From Streptomyces sp. SCSIO 75703 (GTDB lineage Bacteria > Actinomycetota > Actinomycetes > Streptomycetales > Streptomycetaceae): a stretch of DNA of 64,000 nucleotides. The stretch's first letter is position 1, and the number at the start of each line of letters is the position of its first letter. Location: assembly GCF_036607905.1 (NCBI RefSeq), contig NZ_CP144555.1, positions 3,100,001-3,164,000 on the forward strand. Reading direction: 5' to 3'. Shown here piece after piece: positions 18,562 through 29,230 of the stretch. The translations under genes were made by a program, and so were the position numbers. The notes under the pieces were generated by a model. It was not told the origin of the DNA and did not search any database. It saw nothing but the letters and a program-made list of their open reading frames with translations.

Positions 18562-18601
18562 CCGGGTCGTAAAAACCCGGCCATCTCCGTGTGTTCACAC
18601 G
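18562..18601. promoter_or_regulatory. two inverted repeats upstream of the coiled-coil gene
   Basis: CCGGGT-cgtaaaa-ACCCGG (18562-18580) is followed by the palindrome CGTGTG-tt-CACACG (18588-18601). Either may be an operator for the coiled-coil gene, or the first a terminator for the esterase gene. The remaining 18602-18924 holds no gene; it is relatively AT-rich near 18740-18800 (GGATATATCCAAGATC on the plus strand). Confidence 0.4.
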
Positions 18602-18924
18602 ACAACGGCATTCCACTTGCCTACCGGACCCCGCCCGAGCCGGTTCCGTTCCGCCGCCGGCCACCCGCCCGCGTGTTTACGTTCCGCTTACCGCCGGCCC
18701 CGTCGTTCCGCCGCTCGCGCAGCCGCTCATTCCGTCTCTCGTGCCGCCCGGCCGGGAAGTGGATATATCCAAGATCATTTCTGTGAACTCCCCCTGGAAC
18801 AGGCCCGAAAGAACCCGAAGCCGCCTTTCCCCGGCCCCCGGGCCCCCGGCCGCCGCCGCGCACGGCCCAGGCCCCGCCCGGCCGGCGCGCCCGCCCGCCC
18901 CCGGCCACCCCCACCCGCCTCGCC

Positions 18925-20052
18925 TCACCGTCGCTCCTCCCCCAGCCGTTCGCCGAGCCACCGGAGCGTCGCCGGAATCTCCCGGCGCCAGGTATGGAAG
19001 TTGTGACCGCCGCTTTCCAGGATGATCGAGGAGATTCGGGCCGCCTTCCTCTCCTTGACCCGTTCCACGAAGGCCAGCGTGTCCTTGTAGCCGGACTCTC
19101 CGGACTTGCTGCTGGTGACGAGCAGCGAACTGCCCGGACGCGGCGGCAGATTGTCCAGGCACCACCACAGATCGGCGCGGGCACGCAGTTTCCGGTCACC
19201 GTGGAAGAGGTCGCCGGTCGTGGGATCGGACGGGGCGTCGTAGTACGCGGAGAGTCCCGCCCCGGCCGAGTACACCTCCGGATGGTGCAGGGCGAGTTTG
19301 AGCGCGCAGTACCCACCGGTCGAGTTGCCGACGAGGCCCCAGCCGCCCGGCGTCCGGCTCACCCGGTAGTGCGCCCGCACCGCCTCCGGCAGGTCCACGG
19401 CGAAGAAGGACTCGGCCGCCGGACCGCCCGGCACGTCCACGCACTCGGTGTCCCGCGGCGGCGCGACCGTCGGCCGCAGCATCACCAGGACCATGGGCCC
19501 CGTCCGGCCCTCCCGGGCCAGTTCGCGCGCCGTGCGCGGGTAGTGCAGCCGGTCCACCAACGCCTCCGCGGTCCCCGGATAGCCGGTCAGGACGACGGCC
19601 ACCGGGAAGGCGCGCGTGCGGTGCCGCTCCTGGAAGTACTCCGGCGGCAGGTACACGTAGGCCGGGGAGGCGAGCCCGGTGGTGCGGCCGGTGAGGGTGA
19701 CCCGCTCGATCCGCCCGCCGTCCTCCGGCCGCCCGGACCCCGGGCGCACCGCCTGGGTGCCCGTCACCCTGAGGGCGCCGGGGCCGCCGGCCGAGTGGTC
19801 GACGACCACGCCCTGTCCGGTCTCCCGGCCGAAGAGGTCGGCCCAGCCCGCGTAGAAACCGAAGGCCCGGTTGGCGGCGAGGCCGACCGCGGCGAAGACC
19901 ACGGCCTGGGTGGCGAGCAGCAGCGCGACTCGCCCCGCGAGGGGCCACGGCCCCGGCCCGGCCAGCCGCGGCCACCCCCACACCGTGCCGGCGAAGAGCA
20001 GCAGGCCGCACCCGGCAGCCGACGCCAGTACCGCGTCACTCGTCAGACCCAT
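18925..20052 (-). CDS. membrane-anchored alpha/beta-hydrolase, esterase D/mycolyltransferase-like
   Basis: A 375-residue protein. The N-terminal 75 residues contain about three transmembrane helices; the rest is an alpha/beta-hydrolase of the putative-esterase (PF00756) type, with RTRAFPVAVVLTGYPG, the nucleophile elbow GLVGNSTGGYCALKLAL and a C-terminal catalytic His in LESGGHNFHTWRREIP. The active site should face outside. It could act on envelope lipids or esters, but the substrate is unknown. ATG 20052 is the first start before the membrane region; upstream in-frame sequence looks non-coding. Confidence 0.8.
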   Translation of the reverse strand: MGLTSDAVLASAAGCGLLLFAGTVWGWPRLAGPGPWPLAGRVALLLATQAVVFAAVGLAANRAFGFYAGWADLFGRETGQGVVVDHSAGGPGALRVTGTQAVRPGSGRPEDGGRIERVTLTGRTTGLASPAYVYLPPEYFQERHRTRAFPVAVVLTGYPGTAEALVDRLHYPRTARELAREGRTGPMVLVMLRPTVAPPRDTECVDVPGGPAAESFFAVDLPEAVRAHYRVSRTPGGWGLVGNSTGGYCALKLALHHPEVYSAGAGLSAYYDAPSDPTTGDLFHGDRKLRARADLWWCLDNLPPRPGSSLLVTSSKSGESGYKDTLAFVERVKERKAARISSIILESGGHNFHTWRREIPATLRWLGERLGEERR

Positions 20053-20264
20053 CCGTCCATCCGCCCTCGCCCGTCCCGCGCTCCGGTCCGCCCACCGCCC
20101 CTCACCGGCCGGCGAGGAGCCCCCGCACGCTTCCCGGCGGCCGTGGCCCCCGTACGCCGGACGGGGGAATGAACCTCTTTCCGCCCGGCGCCGTCCTAGA
20201 AGGCGCAATGTCGCCGACGCCCGGTAAGGGCCGGAGACACGGTCTCTCGCGGAACTGCGGTGCG

Positions 20265-22235
20265 ATGTCTGTCAGGACAGATGAGGAAATGTCGGGTGAG
20301 GTTCCCCCGCCGTCCGGCATACGCCGGTGGTTGCGCGGTCCGCGCCCGGAGGCCGTTCCCGTCCTCGTCGGCCGGGCGTGCACCCTGGTCGGACTGCTGG
20401 ACATCGCCGCCGGGGTCCTCCCCGGGTTCCGGCGGAGCCGGGTGCACGCCCTCGCCGAGGTGCTGCCGGGCGCCTTCGGCCCGTTCGCCGCGGCTCTCTC
20501 GCTCAGCGCCGGGGTGCTGCTCCTGCTGCTCGCGCACGGGCTCAAACGCCGCAAGCGGCGGGCCTGGCGGGCCGCGGTGGCCCTGCTGCCCGTCGGCGCC
20601 CTCGCCCAGTTGAGCCACCGGCACTCCCTGGCCGGCGTGCTGATCTCCCTGGCGCTGCTGGCGCCGCTGCTGCGCCACCGGAGCCAGTTCGCGGCTCTGC
20701 CCGACCCGCGCAGCCGCTGGCGGGCGCTCGCCAACTTCGCGCTGATGAGCACGGGTTCGCTGCTGCTCGGGCTCGTCATCGTCAGCGCCCACCCGCACCG
20801 CGTGGTCGGCGACCCGGGCCTGGCCGACCGGCTCACGCACGTGGTCTACGGACTGTTCGGCGTCGAGGGCCCGGTCGGCTACCGGGGCGGCACCACCTCC
20901 TGGACGGTCGCCTTCTCGCTCGGCGCGCTCGGCCTGCTCACCGCGCTCACCACGGTCTACCTGGCCTTCCGCCCCGAACACCCGGCCGCGCGCCTCACCG
21001 GCGAGGACGAGGCGCGGCTGCGCGCCCTGCTGGAACGGCACGGCGCCCGGGACTCGCTCGGCCACTTCGCCCTCCGCCGCGACAAAGCCGTCGTCTTCTC
21101 GCCCAGCGGCAAGGCCGCCGTCACCTACCGTGTGGTCAGCGGCGTGATGCTGGCCAGCGGCGACCCGATCGGGGACGTGGAGGCGTGGCCCGGCGCCATC
21201 GAGCGCTTCACGGAGATGGCCCGCGCCCACTCCTGGACCCCGGCGGTGATGGGCTGCTCGGAGACCGGCGCCGAGGTCTGGACCCGGGAGACCGGCCTCA
21301 ACGCCCTCGAACTGGGCGACGAGGCCATCGTGGACGTCGCCGGCTTCTCCCTGTCGGGCCGGGCGATGCGCAACGTGCGCCAGATGGTCAACCGCATCGA
21401 ACGCGCCGGGTACGAGACCCGCGTCCGGCGGGTGGCCGACCTCGGTGACGCCGAGCTGGACCGCGTCCGCCGCGCCGTCGACGCCTGGCGCGGCACCGAC
21501 ACCGAACGCGGCTTCTCCATGGCGCTGGGCCGCATCGGCGACCCGGCCGACGGGGACTGCCTCATCGCCACGGCGCACCTCCGGGACCCGGCCGCACCGG
21601 GCGGACGCGCCACCCAGGCCGGACCGGACGCACAGAGCGGACCGGACGCACAGGCCGCACAGGACGGCCGGGGCGGACCCGGGCGCTCAGCCGGTGGGCG
21701 GGAAGGGGCGGCGGGCGGCGTGGACGCGGGCGCGTACGGCGATCTGAAGGCGGTGCTCCACTTCGTGCCCTGGGGGCGGGACGGGGTCTCGCTGGACCTG
21801 ATGCGCCGGGACCGAGCGGCCGACCCGGGCCTGAACGAGCTGTTGATCGTGGCCGCGCTGCGGGCGGCGCCGCGGCTCGGCATCGCCCGGGTCTCGCTGA
21901 ACTTCGCCATGTTCCGCTCCGCCCTCGCCCGGGGCGAGAAGATCGGCGCCGGTCCGGTGCTGCGGGCCTGGCGGGGGCTGCTGGTCTTCCTCTCCCGGTG
22001 GTTCCAGATCGAGTCGCTGTACCGGTTCAACGCCAAGTTCCGGCCCCGCTGGGAGCCGCGCTTCGTCGTCTACCGGGCCTCGGCCGACCTGCCGCGCCTC
22101 GGCATCGCCGCCCTCCAGGCCGAGGGCTTCCTCGGCCTCGCGCCGCCGCTGCCCCGCTTCCTGCGCCGCCGGACGCCGCCGGGCCGCCCGTGCGCGCACA
22201 CGGTGGCGGACCCGCGGGAGATCCGGGCGGCGTGA
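20265..22235 (+). CDS. integral membrane protein with LPG-synthase C-terminal (DUF2156) domain, LysX/MprF-like
   Basis: About 656 residues. Five to six transmembrane helices occupy residues 25-245; the cytosolic DUF2156 domain follows (LRALLERHGARDSLGHFALRRDKAVVFS, VSGVMLASGDPIGD, RQMVNRIERAGYE, VSLDLMRRD, GIARVSLNFAMFR, RFNAKFRPRWEPRFVVY). Such domains transfer an aminoacyl group from tRNA to phosphatidylglycerol or act in lysyl-tRNA-linked pathways; the acceptor here is unknown. A low-complexity insert of about 50 residues rich in GPDAQ repeats interrupts the domain near residue 450. The start is uncertain (ATG 20265 or ATG 20289). Confidence 0.82.
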   Translation: MSVRTDEEMSGEVPPPSGIRRWLRGPRPEAVPVLVGRACTLVGLLDIAAGVLPGFRRSRVHALAEVLPGAFGPFAAALSLSAGVLLLLLAHGLKRRKRRAWRAAVALLPVGALAQLSHRHSLAGVLISLALLAPLLRHRSQFAALPDPRSRWRALANFALMSTGSLLLGLVIVSAHPHRVVGDPGLADRLTHVVYGLFGVEGPVGYRGGTTSWTVAFSLGALGLLTALTTVYLAFRPEHPAARLTGEDEARLRALLERHGARDSLGHFALRRDKAVVFSPSGKAAVTYRVVSGVMLASGDPIGDVEAWPGAIERFTEMARAHSWTPAVMGCSETGAEVWTRETGLNALELGDEAIVDVAGFSLSGRAMRNVRQMVNRIERAGYETRVRRVADLGDAELDRVRRAVDAWRGTDTERGFSMALGRIGDPADGDCLIATAHLRDPAAPGGRATQAGPDAQSGPDAQAAQDGRGGPGRSAGGREGAAGGVDAGAYGDLKAVLHFVPWGRDGVSLDLMRRDRAADPGLNELLIVAALRAAPRLGIARVSLNFAMFRSALARGEKIGAGPVLRAWRGLLVFLSRWFQIESLYRFNAKFRPRWEPRFVVYRASADLPRLGIAALQAEGFLGLAPPLPRFLRRRTPPGRPCAHTVADPREIRAA

Positions 22236-22251
22236 GCGGCGCCCGCCGTGC

Positions 22252-22288
22252 CTTCGCCGCGCGGCCCCGACCGGGCCGCGCGGCGAAG
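22252..22288 (+). terminator. strong stem-loop terminator after the LysX-like gene
   Basis: Perfect 16-bp stem CTTCGCCGCGCGGCCC / GGGCCGCGCGGCGAAG with a five-base loop, lying between the LysX-like stop and the folP promoter. Confidence 0.85.
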
Positions 22289-22306
22289 AGGGGACCCGGC
22301 GGGGCA

Positions 22307-22312
22307 TACGCT
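22307..22312 (+). promoter_or_regulatory. -10 box of leaderless promoter for the folate operon
   Basis: TACGCT, six bases, then the folP ATG; no Shine-Dalgarno is present. Confidence 0.55.
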
Positions 22313-22318
22313 GAACAT

Positions 22319-23209
22319 ATGAGCAAGCAGACCGGCCGCCTCCCCCTGGCGGGACTGACCGCATGGGACCGCTGCGCGGTGATGGGCGTCGTCAACGTGA
22401 CGCCCGACTCCTTCTCCGACGGCGGCCGCTTCTTCGAGGCGACCACCGCCGTCAAACACGGCCTCGACCTGATCGCCCAGGGCGCCGACCTGATCGACGT
22501 CGGCGGCGAGTCCACCCGTCCCGGCGCGAGCCGCGTCGACGAGGACGAGGAGCTGCGGCGGGTCGTCCCCGTCGTGCGCGGACTGGTCGCCGAGGGCGCC
22601 ACGGTCTCCGTCGACACCATGCGCGCCTCCGTCGCCGAGCAGGCCCTCGCGGCCGGCGCCGCCCTCGTCAACGACGTCAGCGGCGGACTCGCGGACCCGC
22701 GGATGGTCCCGGTCGTCGCCGCCGCCGGCGCCCCCTTCGTCGTCATGCACTGGCGGGGCCTGCTGGCGGGCGACGCCATCCGGGGCGCGTACGAGGACGT
22801 CGTCGCCGAGGTCGTCGACGAACTGCGGGCCCGGGTGGACGCCGTGGTCGCGGGCGGCGTCGCCCCCGAGCGCGTCGTCGTCGACCCGGGGCTCGGCTTC
22901 TCCAAGGACTCCGAACACGATCTGATCCTGCTGGCCCACCTGGACGAACTGCTGGCCCTCGGCCACCCGCTGCTGGTCGCCGCCTCCCGCAAGCGCTTCC
23001 TCGGCCGGGTCCTCGCCGGCGACGGCGCCGCTCCCCCGCCCGCCCGCGAACGCGACGCGGCCACCGCGGCCGTCTCGGCGCTCGCGGCGGAGGCCGGGGC
23101 GTGGGCGGTACGCGTCCACGAGGTCCGCGCGACGGCCGACGCGGTGCGGGTCGCGCGCGCCGTCGAGGGCGCCCGCGCGCCGGGCCGGGGACCGGAGGGG
23201 GCCGGGTGA
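22319..23209 (+). CDS. folP: dihydropteroate synthase
   Basis: A 296-residue cytosolic enzyme joining p-aminobenzoate to hydroxymethyl-dihydropterin diphosphate; the sulfonamide target. Motifs: MGVVNVTPDSFSDGG (residues 22-36), LIDVGGESTRPGA, NDVSGGLAD, PFVVMHWRG, VVDPGLGFSK and VAASRKRFLG. First gene of the plus-strand folate operon. Its stop overlaps the GTG of the next gene (GTGA). Confidence 0.95.
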   Translation: MSKQTGRLPLAGLTAWDRCAVMGVVNVTPDSFSDGGRFFEATTAVKHGLDLIAQGADLIDVGGESTRPGASRVDEDEELRRVVPVVRGLVAEGATVSVDTMRASVAEQALAAGAALVNDVSGGLADPRMVPVVAAAGAPFVVMHWRGLLAGDAIRGAYEDVVAEVVDELRARVDAVVAGGVAPERVVVDPGLGFSKDSEHDLILLAHLDELLALGHPLLVAASRKRFLGRVLAGDGAAPPPARERDAATAAVSALAAEAGAWAVRVHEVRATADAVRVARAVEGARAPGRGPEGAG

Positions 23210-23709
23210 GCGCGCCGCACCTCGACGTCGAACAGGTCGAGGCCGCCAACACCGCCTTCTACGAGGCCGTGGAGCAGGGCGACTTCGACCGGGTCTCCGA
23301 CCTCTGGCTCAGCCCGTCCGACCTGGGCGTCGACGAGACGTACCACGATCCGGCGGACGCCGGTGTGATCTCCTGCGTGCACCCCGGCTGGCCGGTGCTG
23401 ACCGGCCGCGGCGAGGTGCTCCGGTCGTACGCGCTGATCATGGCGAACACCGACTACATCCAGTTCTTCCTGACCGACGTGCACGTCTCCCTGACCGGCG
23501 ACACGGCCCTGGTGACCTGTACGGAGAACATCCTCAGCGGTGGCCCCGCCCCGGCGGACGGCGGATCGCCCGGCCCCCTCGTCGGACAGCTCGTGGTGGC
23601 CACCAACACCTTCCGCCGCACCCCGGCCGGGTGGAAACTCTGGTCGCACCACGCCTCGCCGGTGCTCGCGGAGAGCGACGACGAGGAGGACGACGACACC
23701 ACGTCCTGA
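23206..23709 (+). CDS. SnoaL/NTF2-like domain protein in the folate operon
   Basis: A 167-residue protein with an NTF2-like alpha+beta fold pattern: EAANTAFYEAVEQGDFDRVSDLW, VHPGWPVLTGRGEVLRSYALIM, VTCTENILS, TNTFRRTPAGWKLWSHHASPV, then an acidic tail. It belongs to the SnoaL-like/nuclear-transport-factor-2 family, whose members range from cyclases to dehydratases and ligand-binding proteins. The start overlaps the folP stop, so it is coupled to folate genes, which suggests a role linked to the pathway; that is inference. A gap of 319 bases to folB follows. Confidence 0.82.
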   Translation: MSAPHLDVEQVEAANTAFYEAVEQGDFDRVSDLWLSPSDLGVDETYHDPADAGVISCVHPGWPVLTGRGEVLRSYALIMANTDYIQFFLTDVHVSLTGDTALVTCTENILSGGPAPADGGSPGPLVGQLVVATNTFRRTPAGWKLWSHHASPVLAESDDEEDDDTTS

Positions 23710-24028
23710 ACAGGACGGCACCGCTCCCTGAACGGACGGAGCGAAGGCGGACGTAAGGGGCCGAAGGCGGAGACCCCGGGCGTCACACGGGTCACTCCGG
23801 CCCCGTCAGGCGGTTGGAACCACGGACCGGCGGGTAGGGACGGCTACCAGCCCGTGAGCCGCCGGGGCCACCGGGGAGAACGCCCGGTGAAATCCCCCCG
23901 GCCCCGCCCCCTCCGGTGCCCCCGAGGCCCGGCGCTGTCGGCCCCCGCGGGTAGATTCGACCAGGGCCGCCGCACCGCCGCACACGGTACGGACCGGTCC
24001 GAGACCGACGACTGCAGGAGTGATTCGC
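23710..24028. other. intergenic region between the SnoaL-like gene and folB
   Basis: 319 bases with no convincing gene. It has a run of short GGACGGAGCGAAGGCGGA-like purine repeats at 23735-23775 and ends with the folB ribosome-binding site. folB may have an additional promoter here. Confidence 0.35.
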
Positions 24029-24388
24029 GTGGATCGTGTCGCGCTGCGCGGCCTGAGGGCCCGCGGGCACCACGGTGTGTTCCCCAAGGAGCGCGAGCAG
24101 GGCCAGACCTTCCTCGTGGACATCGTCCTGAGCCTGGACACCCGCCCCGCCGCGGCCGACGACGACCTGGCGAAGACCGTGCACTACGGCATCGTGGCCG
24201 AGGAGGTGGTGGCCGTCGTCTCGGGCGAGCCGGTCAACCTCGTCGAGACGCTCGCCGAACGCATCGCCCAGGTCTGCCTGAAGCACGAAGCGGTCGAGGA
24301 GGTCGAGGTCTGCGTCCACAAGCCCGACGCGCCGATCACGGTCCCCTTCGACGACGTGACCGTCACCATCACCCGGAGCCGTGTATGA
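24029..24388 (+). CDS. folB: dihydroneopterin aldolase
   Basis: A 119-residue enzyme cleaving dihydroneopterin to hydroxymethyl-dihydropterin. Family features: DRVALRGLRARGHHGVFPKERE at the N-terminus, VDIVLSLDTRPAAADDDL, KTVHYGIVAEEV and VEVCVHKPDAPI near the C-terminus. GTG 24029 is chosen because AGGAG is eight bases upstream and the N-terminus then matches the family; an upstream GTG at 24020 is too close. Its stop overlaps the folK ATG. Confidence 0.94.
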   Translation: MDRVALRGLRARGHHGVFPKEREQGQTFLVDIVLSLDTRPAAADDDLAKTVHYGIVAEEVVAVVSGEPVNLVETLAERIAQVCLKHEAVEEVEVCVHKPDAPITVPFDDVTVTITRSRV

Positions 24389-24996
24389 ACGCCCCCTTCG
24401 CCAAAGGTCCCAGCGACCCGACCGTACAGCCCGTGCCGGCCTCCGTCGTGGAGAAGGTGGACGCCGCGGACTCGACGCTCTCCAACCCCAAGCGCGCGGT
24501 GATCGCCCTCGGCGCCAACCTGGGCAACCGCCTGGAGACCCTCCAGGGCGCCGTCGACGCGCTGGAGGACACCCCGGGCGTCCGCGTCAAAGGGGTCTCG
24601 CCGGTCTACGAGACGGAGCCGTGGGGCGTCGAGCCCGGCAGCCAGCCGTCGTACTTCAACGCCGTCGTCGTGCTGAAGACCACCCTGCCCCCGTCCTCGC
24701 TGCTGGAGCGGGCGCACGCCATCGAGGAGGCGTTCCGCCGGGTCCGCGACGAGCGCTGGGGCCCGCGCACCCTCGACGTCGACATCGTCTCCTACGCCGA
24801 CGTGGTCTCCGACGACCCGCTGCTGACCCTGCCTCACCCGCGCGCCCACGAACGGGCCTTCGTCCTCGCGCCCTGGCACGACGTGGACCCCGAGGCGCAG
24901 CTTCCCGGACACGGTCCGGTGGCCGGCCTCCTGGACTCCCTCACGCGCGCGGGCGTCGAGCCCCGGACCGACCTGGAACTCCACCTGCCCGAGTAG
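24385..24996 (+). CDS. folK: 2-amino-4-hydroxy-6-hydroxymethyldihydropteridine diphosphokinase
   Basis: A 203-residue enzyme that pyrophosphorylates hydroxymethyl-dihydropterin to supply FolP. Motifs: VIALGANLGNRLETLQGAV, VSPVYETEPWG, FNAVVVLKT, the HPPK signature WGPRTLDVDIVSY and LPHPRAHERAFVLAPW. An N-terminal extension of about 36 residues precedes the conserved fold. The ATG overlaps the folB TGA (ATGA), showing coupling. Confidence 0.95.
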   Translation: MNAPFAKGPSDPTVQPVPASVVEKVDAADSTLSNPKRAVIALGANLGNRLETLQGAVDALEDTPGVRVKGVSPVYETEPWGVEPGSQPSYFNAVVVLKTTLPPSSLLERAHAIEEAFRRVRDERWGPRTLDVDIVSYADVVSDDPLLTLPHPRAHERAFVLAPWHDVDPEAQLPGHGPVAGLLDSLTRAGVEPRTDLELHLPE

Positions 24997-25083
24997 TCGT
25001 TAAGGTCGACACGAGCGAAAACCGCGACCGGCCGCCGGGCGACCGGGGCCGCGGACGGACGTCCGGGGGACCGAAGGGGCACC

Positions 25084-25575
25084 GTGAAAGAGCTGCGCAT
25101 CAGGACACTGGCCGGCGTGTTCGTCGTCGTCGGGGTCCTGTCCTGGGCGGGCGCCCGCCTGTGGAACTCGCTGGGGTCGCTCCCCGGCGTCCCGCTGGCC
25201 GCTCCGGTCGCCCTCGCCGCCATCGCGGCCGTCGTGCTCGCCACCGCGCTCTCCCTGCGCTCGCGGCTGAGGGCCCAGCGGGACCGGGTGCCCGGCGCCA
25301 AGGGCGTCGACCCGCTGATGGCGGCCCGCGCGGTCGTCTTCGGCCAGGCCAGCGCACTGGTGGCCGCCCTCGTCGCCGGCATGTACGGCGGGACCTGCGT
25401 CTTCCTGCTGGAGTTCCTGGACATCCCGGCCCGCCGCGACCAGGCCGTCTACGCCGGTCTCTCGGTCGTGGCGGGCGTCGGCGTGATAGCCGCCGCGCTC
25501 TTCCTGGAGCGGGTCTGCAAGCTCCCGGAGGACGAGGACGACGACCACCACCCGGGAGCCGCCTCGGCCGCCTGA
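25084..25575 (+). CDS. DUF3180 family integral membrane protein
   Basis: A 163-residue protein with four predicted transmembrane helices (LAGVFVVVGVLSWAGARLW; VALAAIAAVVLATALSL; GQASALVAALVAGMYGG; YAGLSVVAGVGVIAAALF) and an acidic cytosolic tail. DUF3180 genes routinely sit directly after folK in actinobacteria; the role is unknown. GTG start. It ends at a bidirectional terminator facing folE. Confidence 0.88.
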   Translation: MKELRIRTLAGVFVVVGVLSWAGARLWNSLGSLPGVPLAAPVALAAIAAVVLATALSLRSRLRAQRDRVPGAKGVDPLMAARAVVFGQASALVAALVAGMYGGTCVFLLEFLDIPARRDQAVYAGLSVVAGVGVIAAALFLERVCKLPEDEDDDHHPGAASAA

Positions 25576-25581
25576 GCAGCC

Positions 25582-25615
25582 GTCCGCCGGGGCACCTCCC
25601 GGCACCCCGGCGGAC
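25582..25615. terminator. bidirectional terminator between DUF3180 and folE
   Basis: Perfect 11-bp stem GTCCGCCGGGG / CCCCGGCGGAC with a 12-base loop, lying between convergent genes. Confidence 0.75.
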
Positions 25616-25647
25616 CGGCGGCTTCCTCCGGCGCGGGCCGGCCCGGC

Positions 25648-26253
25648 TCAGCGGGCCATGATCAGGCTCATCGCCTCGTTGCGCGTGGCGGGGTCGCGGA
25701 GCTGGCCGCGCACCGCCGAGGTGAGGGTCTTCGCGCCCGGCTTGCGGATGCCGCGCATGGACATGCACATGTGCTCGCACTCCACCACCACGATCACGCC
25801 GCGCGGCTCCAGGATCTCCATGAGGGAGTCGGCGACCTGCGTGGTGAGTCGTTCCTGCACCTGCGGACGGCGGGCGTAGACGTCGACGAGACGGGCCAGC
25901 TTCGACAGTCCCGTGATCTTCCCGGTGGCGGACGGGATGTAGCCGACGTGGGCCACACCGCGGAACGGCACCAGGTGGTGCTCGCAGGTGCTGAAGACCT
26001 CGATGTCCTTCACGAGCACCATCTCGTCGTGCCCGAGGTCGAAGGTGGTCGTCAGCACGTCCTCCGGCTGCTGCCAGAGCCCCGCGAATATCTCCTTGTA
26101 CGCCCGCGCCATCCGCGCCGGCGTCTCCCTCAGGCCCTCCCGGTCCGGGTCCTCACCGACCGCGATGAGCAGCTCGCGCACGGCGTTCTCCGCGCGCTTC
26201 TCGTCGAACTCGCCGATCGGGCCCTCGCCGTCCAGCGTCACGGGGTCGGTCAT
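25648..26253 (-). CDS. folE: GTP cyclohydrolase I
   Basis: A 201-residue zinc enzyme converting GTP to dihydroneopterin triphosphate, the entry to folate synthesis. Zinc ligands and signatures are seen in [20 protein letters not shown] and [45 protein letters not shown] is also typical. It follows ftsH on the minus strand but is separated from it by a strong terminator, so it probably has its own promoter within 26254-26299. It converges on the rest of the folate genes. Confidence 0.96.
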   Translation of the reverse strand: MTDPVTLDGEGPIGEFDEKRAENAVRELLIAVGEDPDREGLRETPARMARAYKEIFAGLWQQPEDVLTTTFDLGHDEMVLVKDIEVFSTCEHHLVPFRGVAHVGYIPSATGKITGLSKLARLVDVYARRPQVQERLTTQVADSLMEILEPRGVIVVVECEHMCMSMRGIRKPGAKTLTSAVRGQLRDPATRNEAMSLIMAR

Positions 26254-26299
26254 GTGGTGCCTCGTTCCTGTCTGTCTAGCCTGCGGGCATACGGGAAAG

Positions 26300-26335
26300 C
26301 CGCGTCCCCCAGGCTAGAACCTGGGGGACGCGGCG
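26300..26335 (-). terminator. terminator of ftsH
   Basis: Perfect 15-bp stem GCCGCGTCCCCCAGG / CCTGGGGGACGCGGC with a six-base loop, 25 bases after the ftsH stop. Confidence 0.85.
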
Positions 26336-26360
26336 GGCATTCCGGGCCCGGTCGGGCGGG

Positions 26361-28403
<2,043 letters not shown>

Positions 28404-28598
28404 CCATACGGAGCGGATTCCGCCCCGTCCCTCCTGCCATAGTGAGTTTGATAAGACAGTTCTTCTGACGGTACCCCAGCTTGGTGGCCCGAAGCCGCAC
28501 AGGACGGCCGGCATCCCCGTCTGCATGCTCCAACGGTGCGAGGCCCCCGCGGGTTCCCGCTCGCGCCCCGCGCGTCCCGTGAATACACCGCGGGCGCG
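28404..28598 (-). promoter_or_regulatory. probable ftsH promoter region
   Basis: 195 bases between hpt and ftsH. The patch at 28440-28475 is clearly AT-rich for this genome (minus strand CTGTCTTATCAAACTCACTAT) and lies 40-70 bases before the ftsH start. I cannot fix -10 and -35 hexamers with confidence. Confidence 0.35.
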
Positions 28599-29159
28599 TC
28601 AGCCGCCGTACACGTGGGGCGCGAGCGTACCGACGAACGGGAGGTTGCGGTACTTCTCGGCGTAGTCGAGGCCGTAGCCCACGACGAATTCGTTGGGGAT
28701 GTCGAAGCCGACCCATTCCACCGCGATGGCGACCTTCGCCGCGTCGGGCTTGCGCAGCAGCGTGCACACCTTGAGGGAGGCGGGCTCGCGCGAGCCGAGG
28801 TTGGAGATCAGCCAGGACAGGGTCAGCCCGGAGTCGATGATGTCCTCGACGACCAGGACGTGCCTGCCCTTGATGTCGGTGTCGAGGTCCTTGAGGATGC
28901 GCACCACACCGGAGGACTGGGTGCCCGCGCCGTACGAGGACACGGCCATCCAGTCCATCGTGACGGGGGTGGACAGCGCTCGGGCGAGGTCGGCCATGAC
29001 CATCACGGCGCCCTTGAGCACGCCGACGATGAGCAGGTCCTTGCCCTCGTACTCCGCGTCGATCTTCGCGGCCAGCTCGGCCAGCTTCGCGTCGATCTCT
29101 TCCTTGGTGAGGAGCACCTTCTCGAGGTCGGCACCCATGTCTTTCGCGTCCACCCGCAT
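28599..29159 (-). CDS. hpt: hypoxanthine phosphoribosyltransferase
   Basis: A 186-residue purine-salvage enzyme converting hypoxanthine or guanine with PRPP to IMP or GMP. The PRPP motif is [17 protein letters not shown] (near 101-117); [21 protein letters not shown] and [11 protein letters not shown] are the conserved flexible-loop regions. It lies about 70 bases downstream of tilS, the usual bacterial pairing. ATG 29159 is chosen for the conserved [10 protein letters not shown]-terminus; ATG 29138 is an alternative. Confidence 0.95.
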   Translation of the reverse strand: MRVDAKDMGADLEKVLLTKEEIDAKLAELAAKIDAEYEGKDLLIVGVLKGAVMVMADLARALSTPVTMDWMAVSSYGAGTQSSGVVRILKDLDTDIKGRHVLVVEDIIDSGLTLSWLISNLGSREPASLKVCTLLRKPDAAKVAIAVEWVGFDIPNEFVVGYGLDYAEKYRNLPFVGTLAPHVYGG

Positions 29160-29230
29160 CACTTTCGGTCGTCCCACCGGCCGTCCGGCCACCCCGGGGC
29201 CCGGAACACGGGTCGGTGGGGGAGCCGGAA

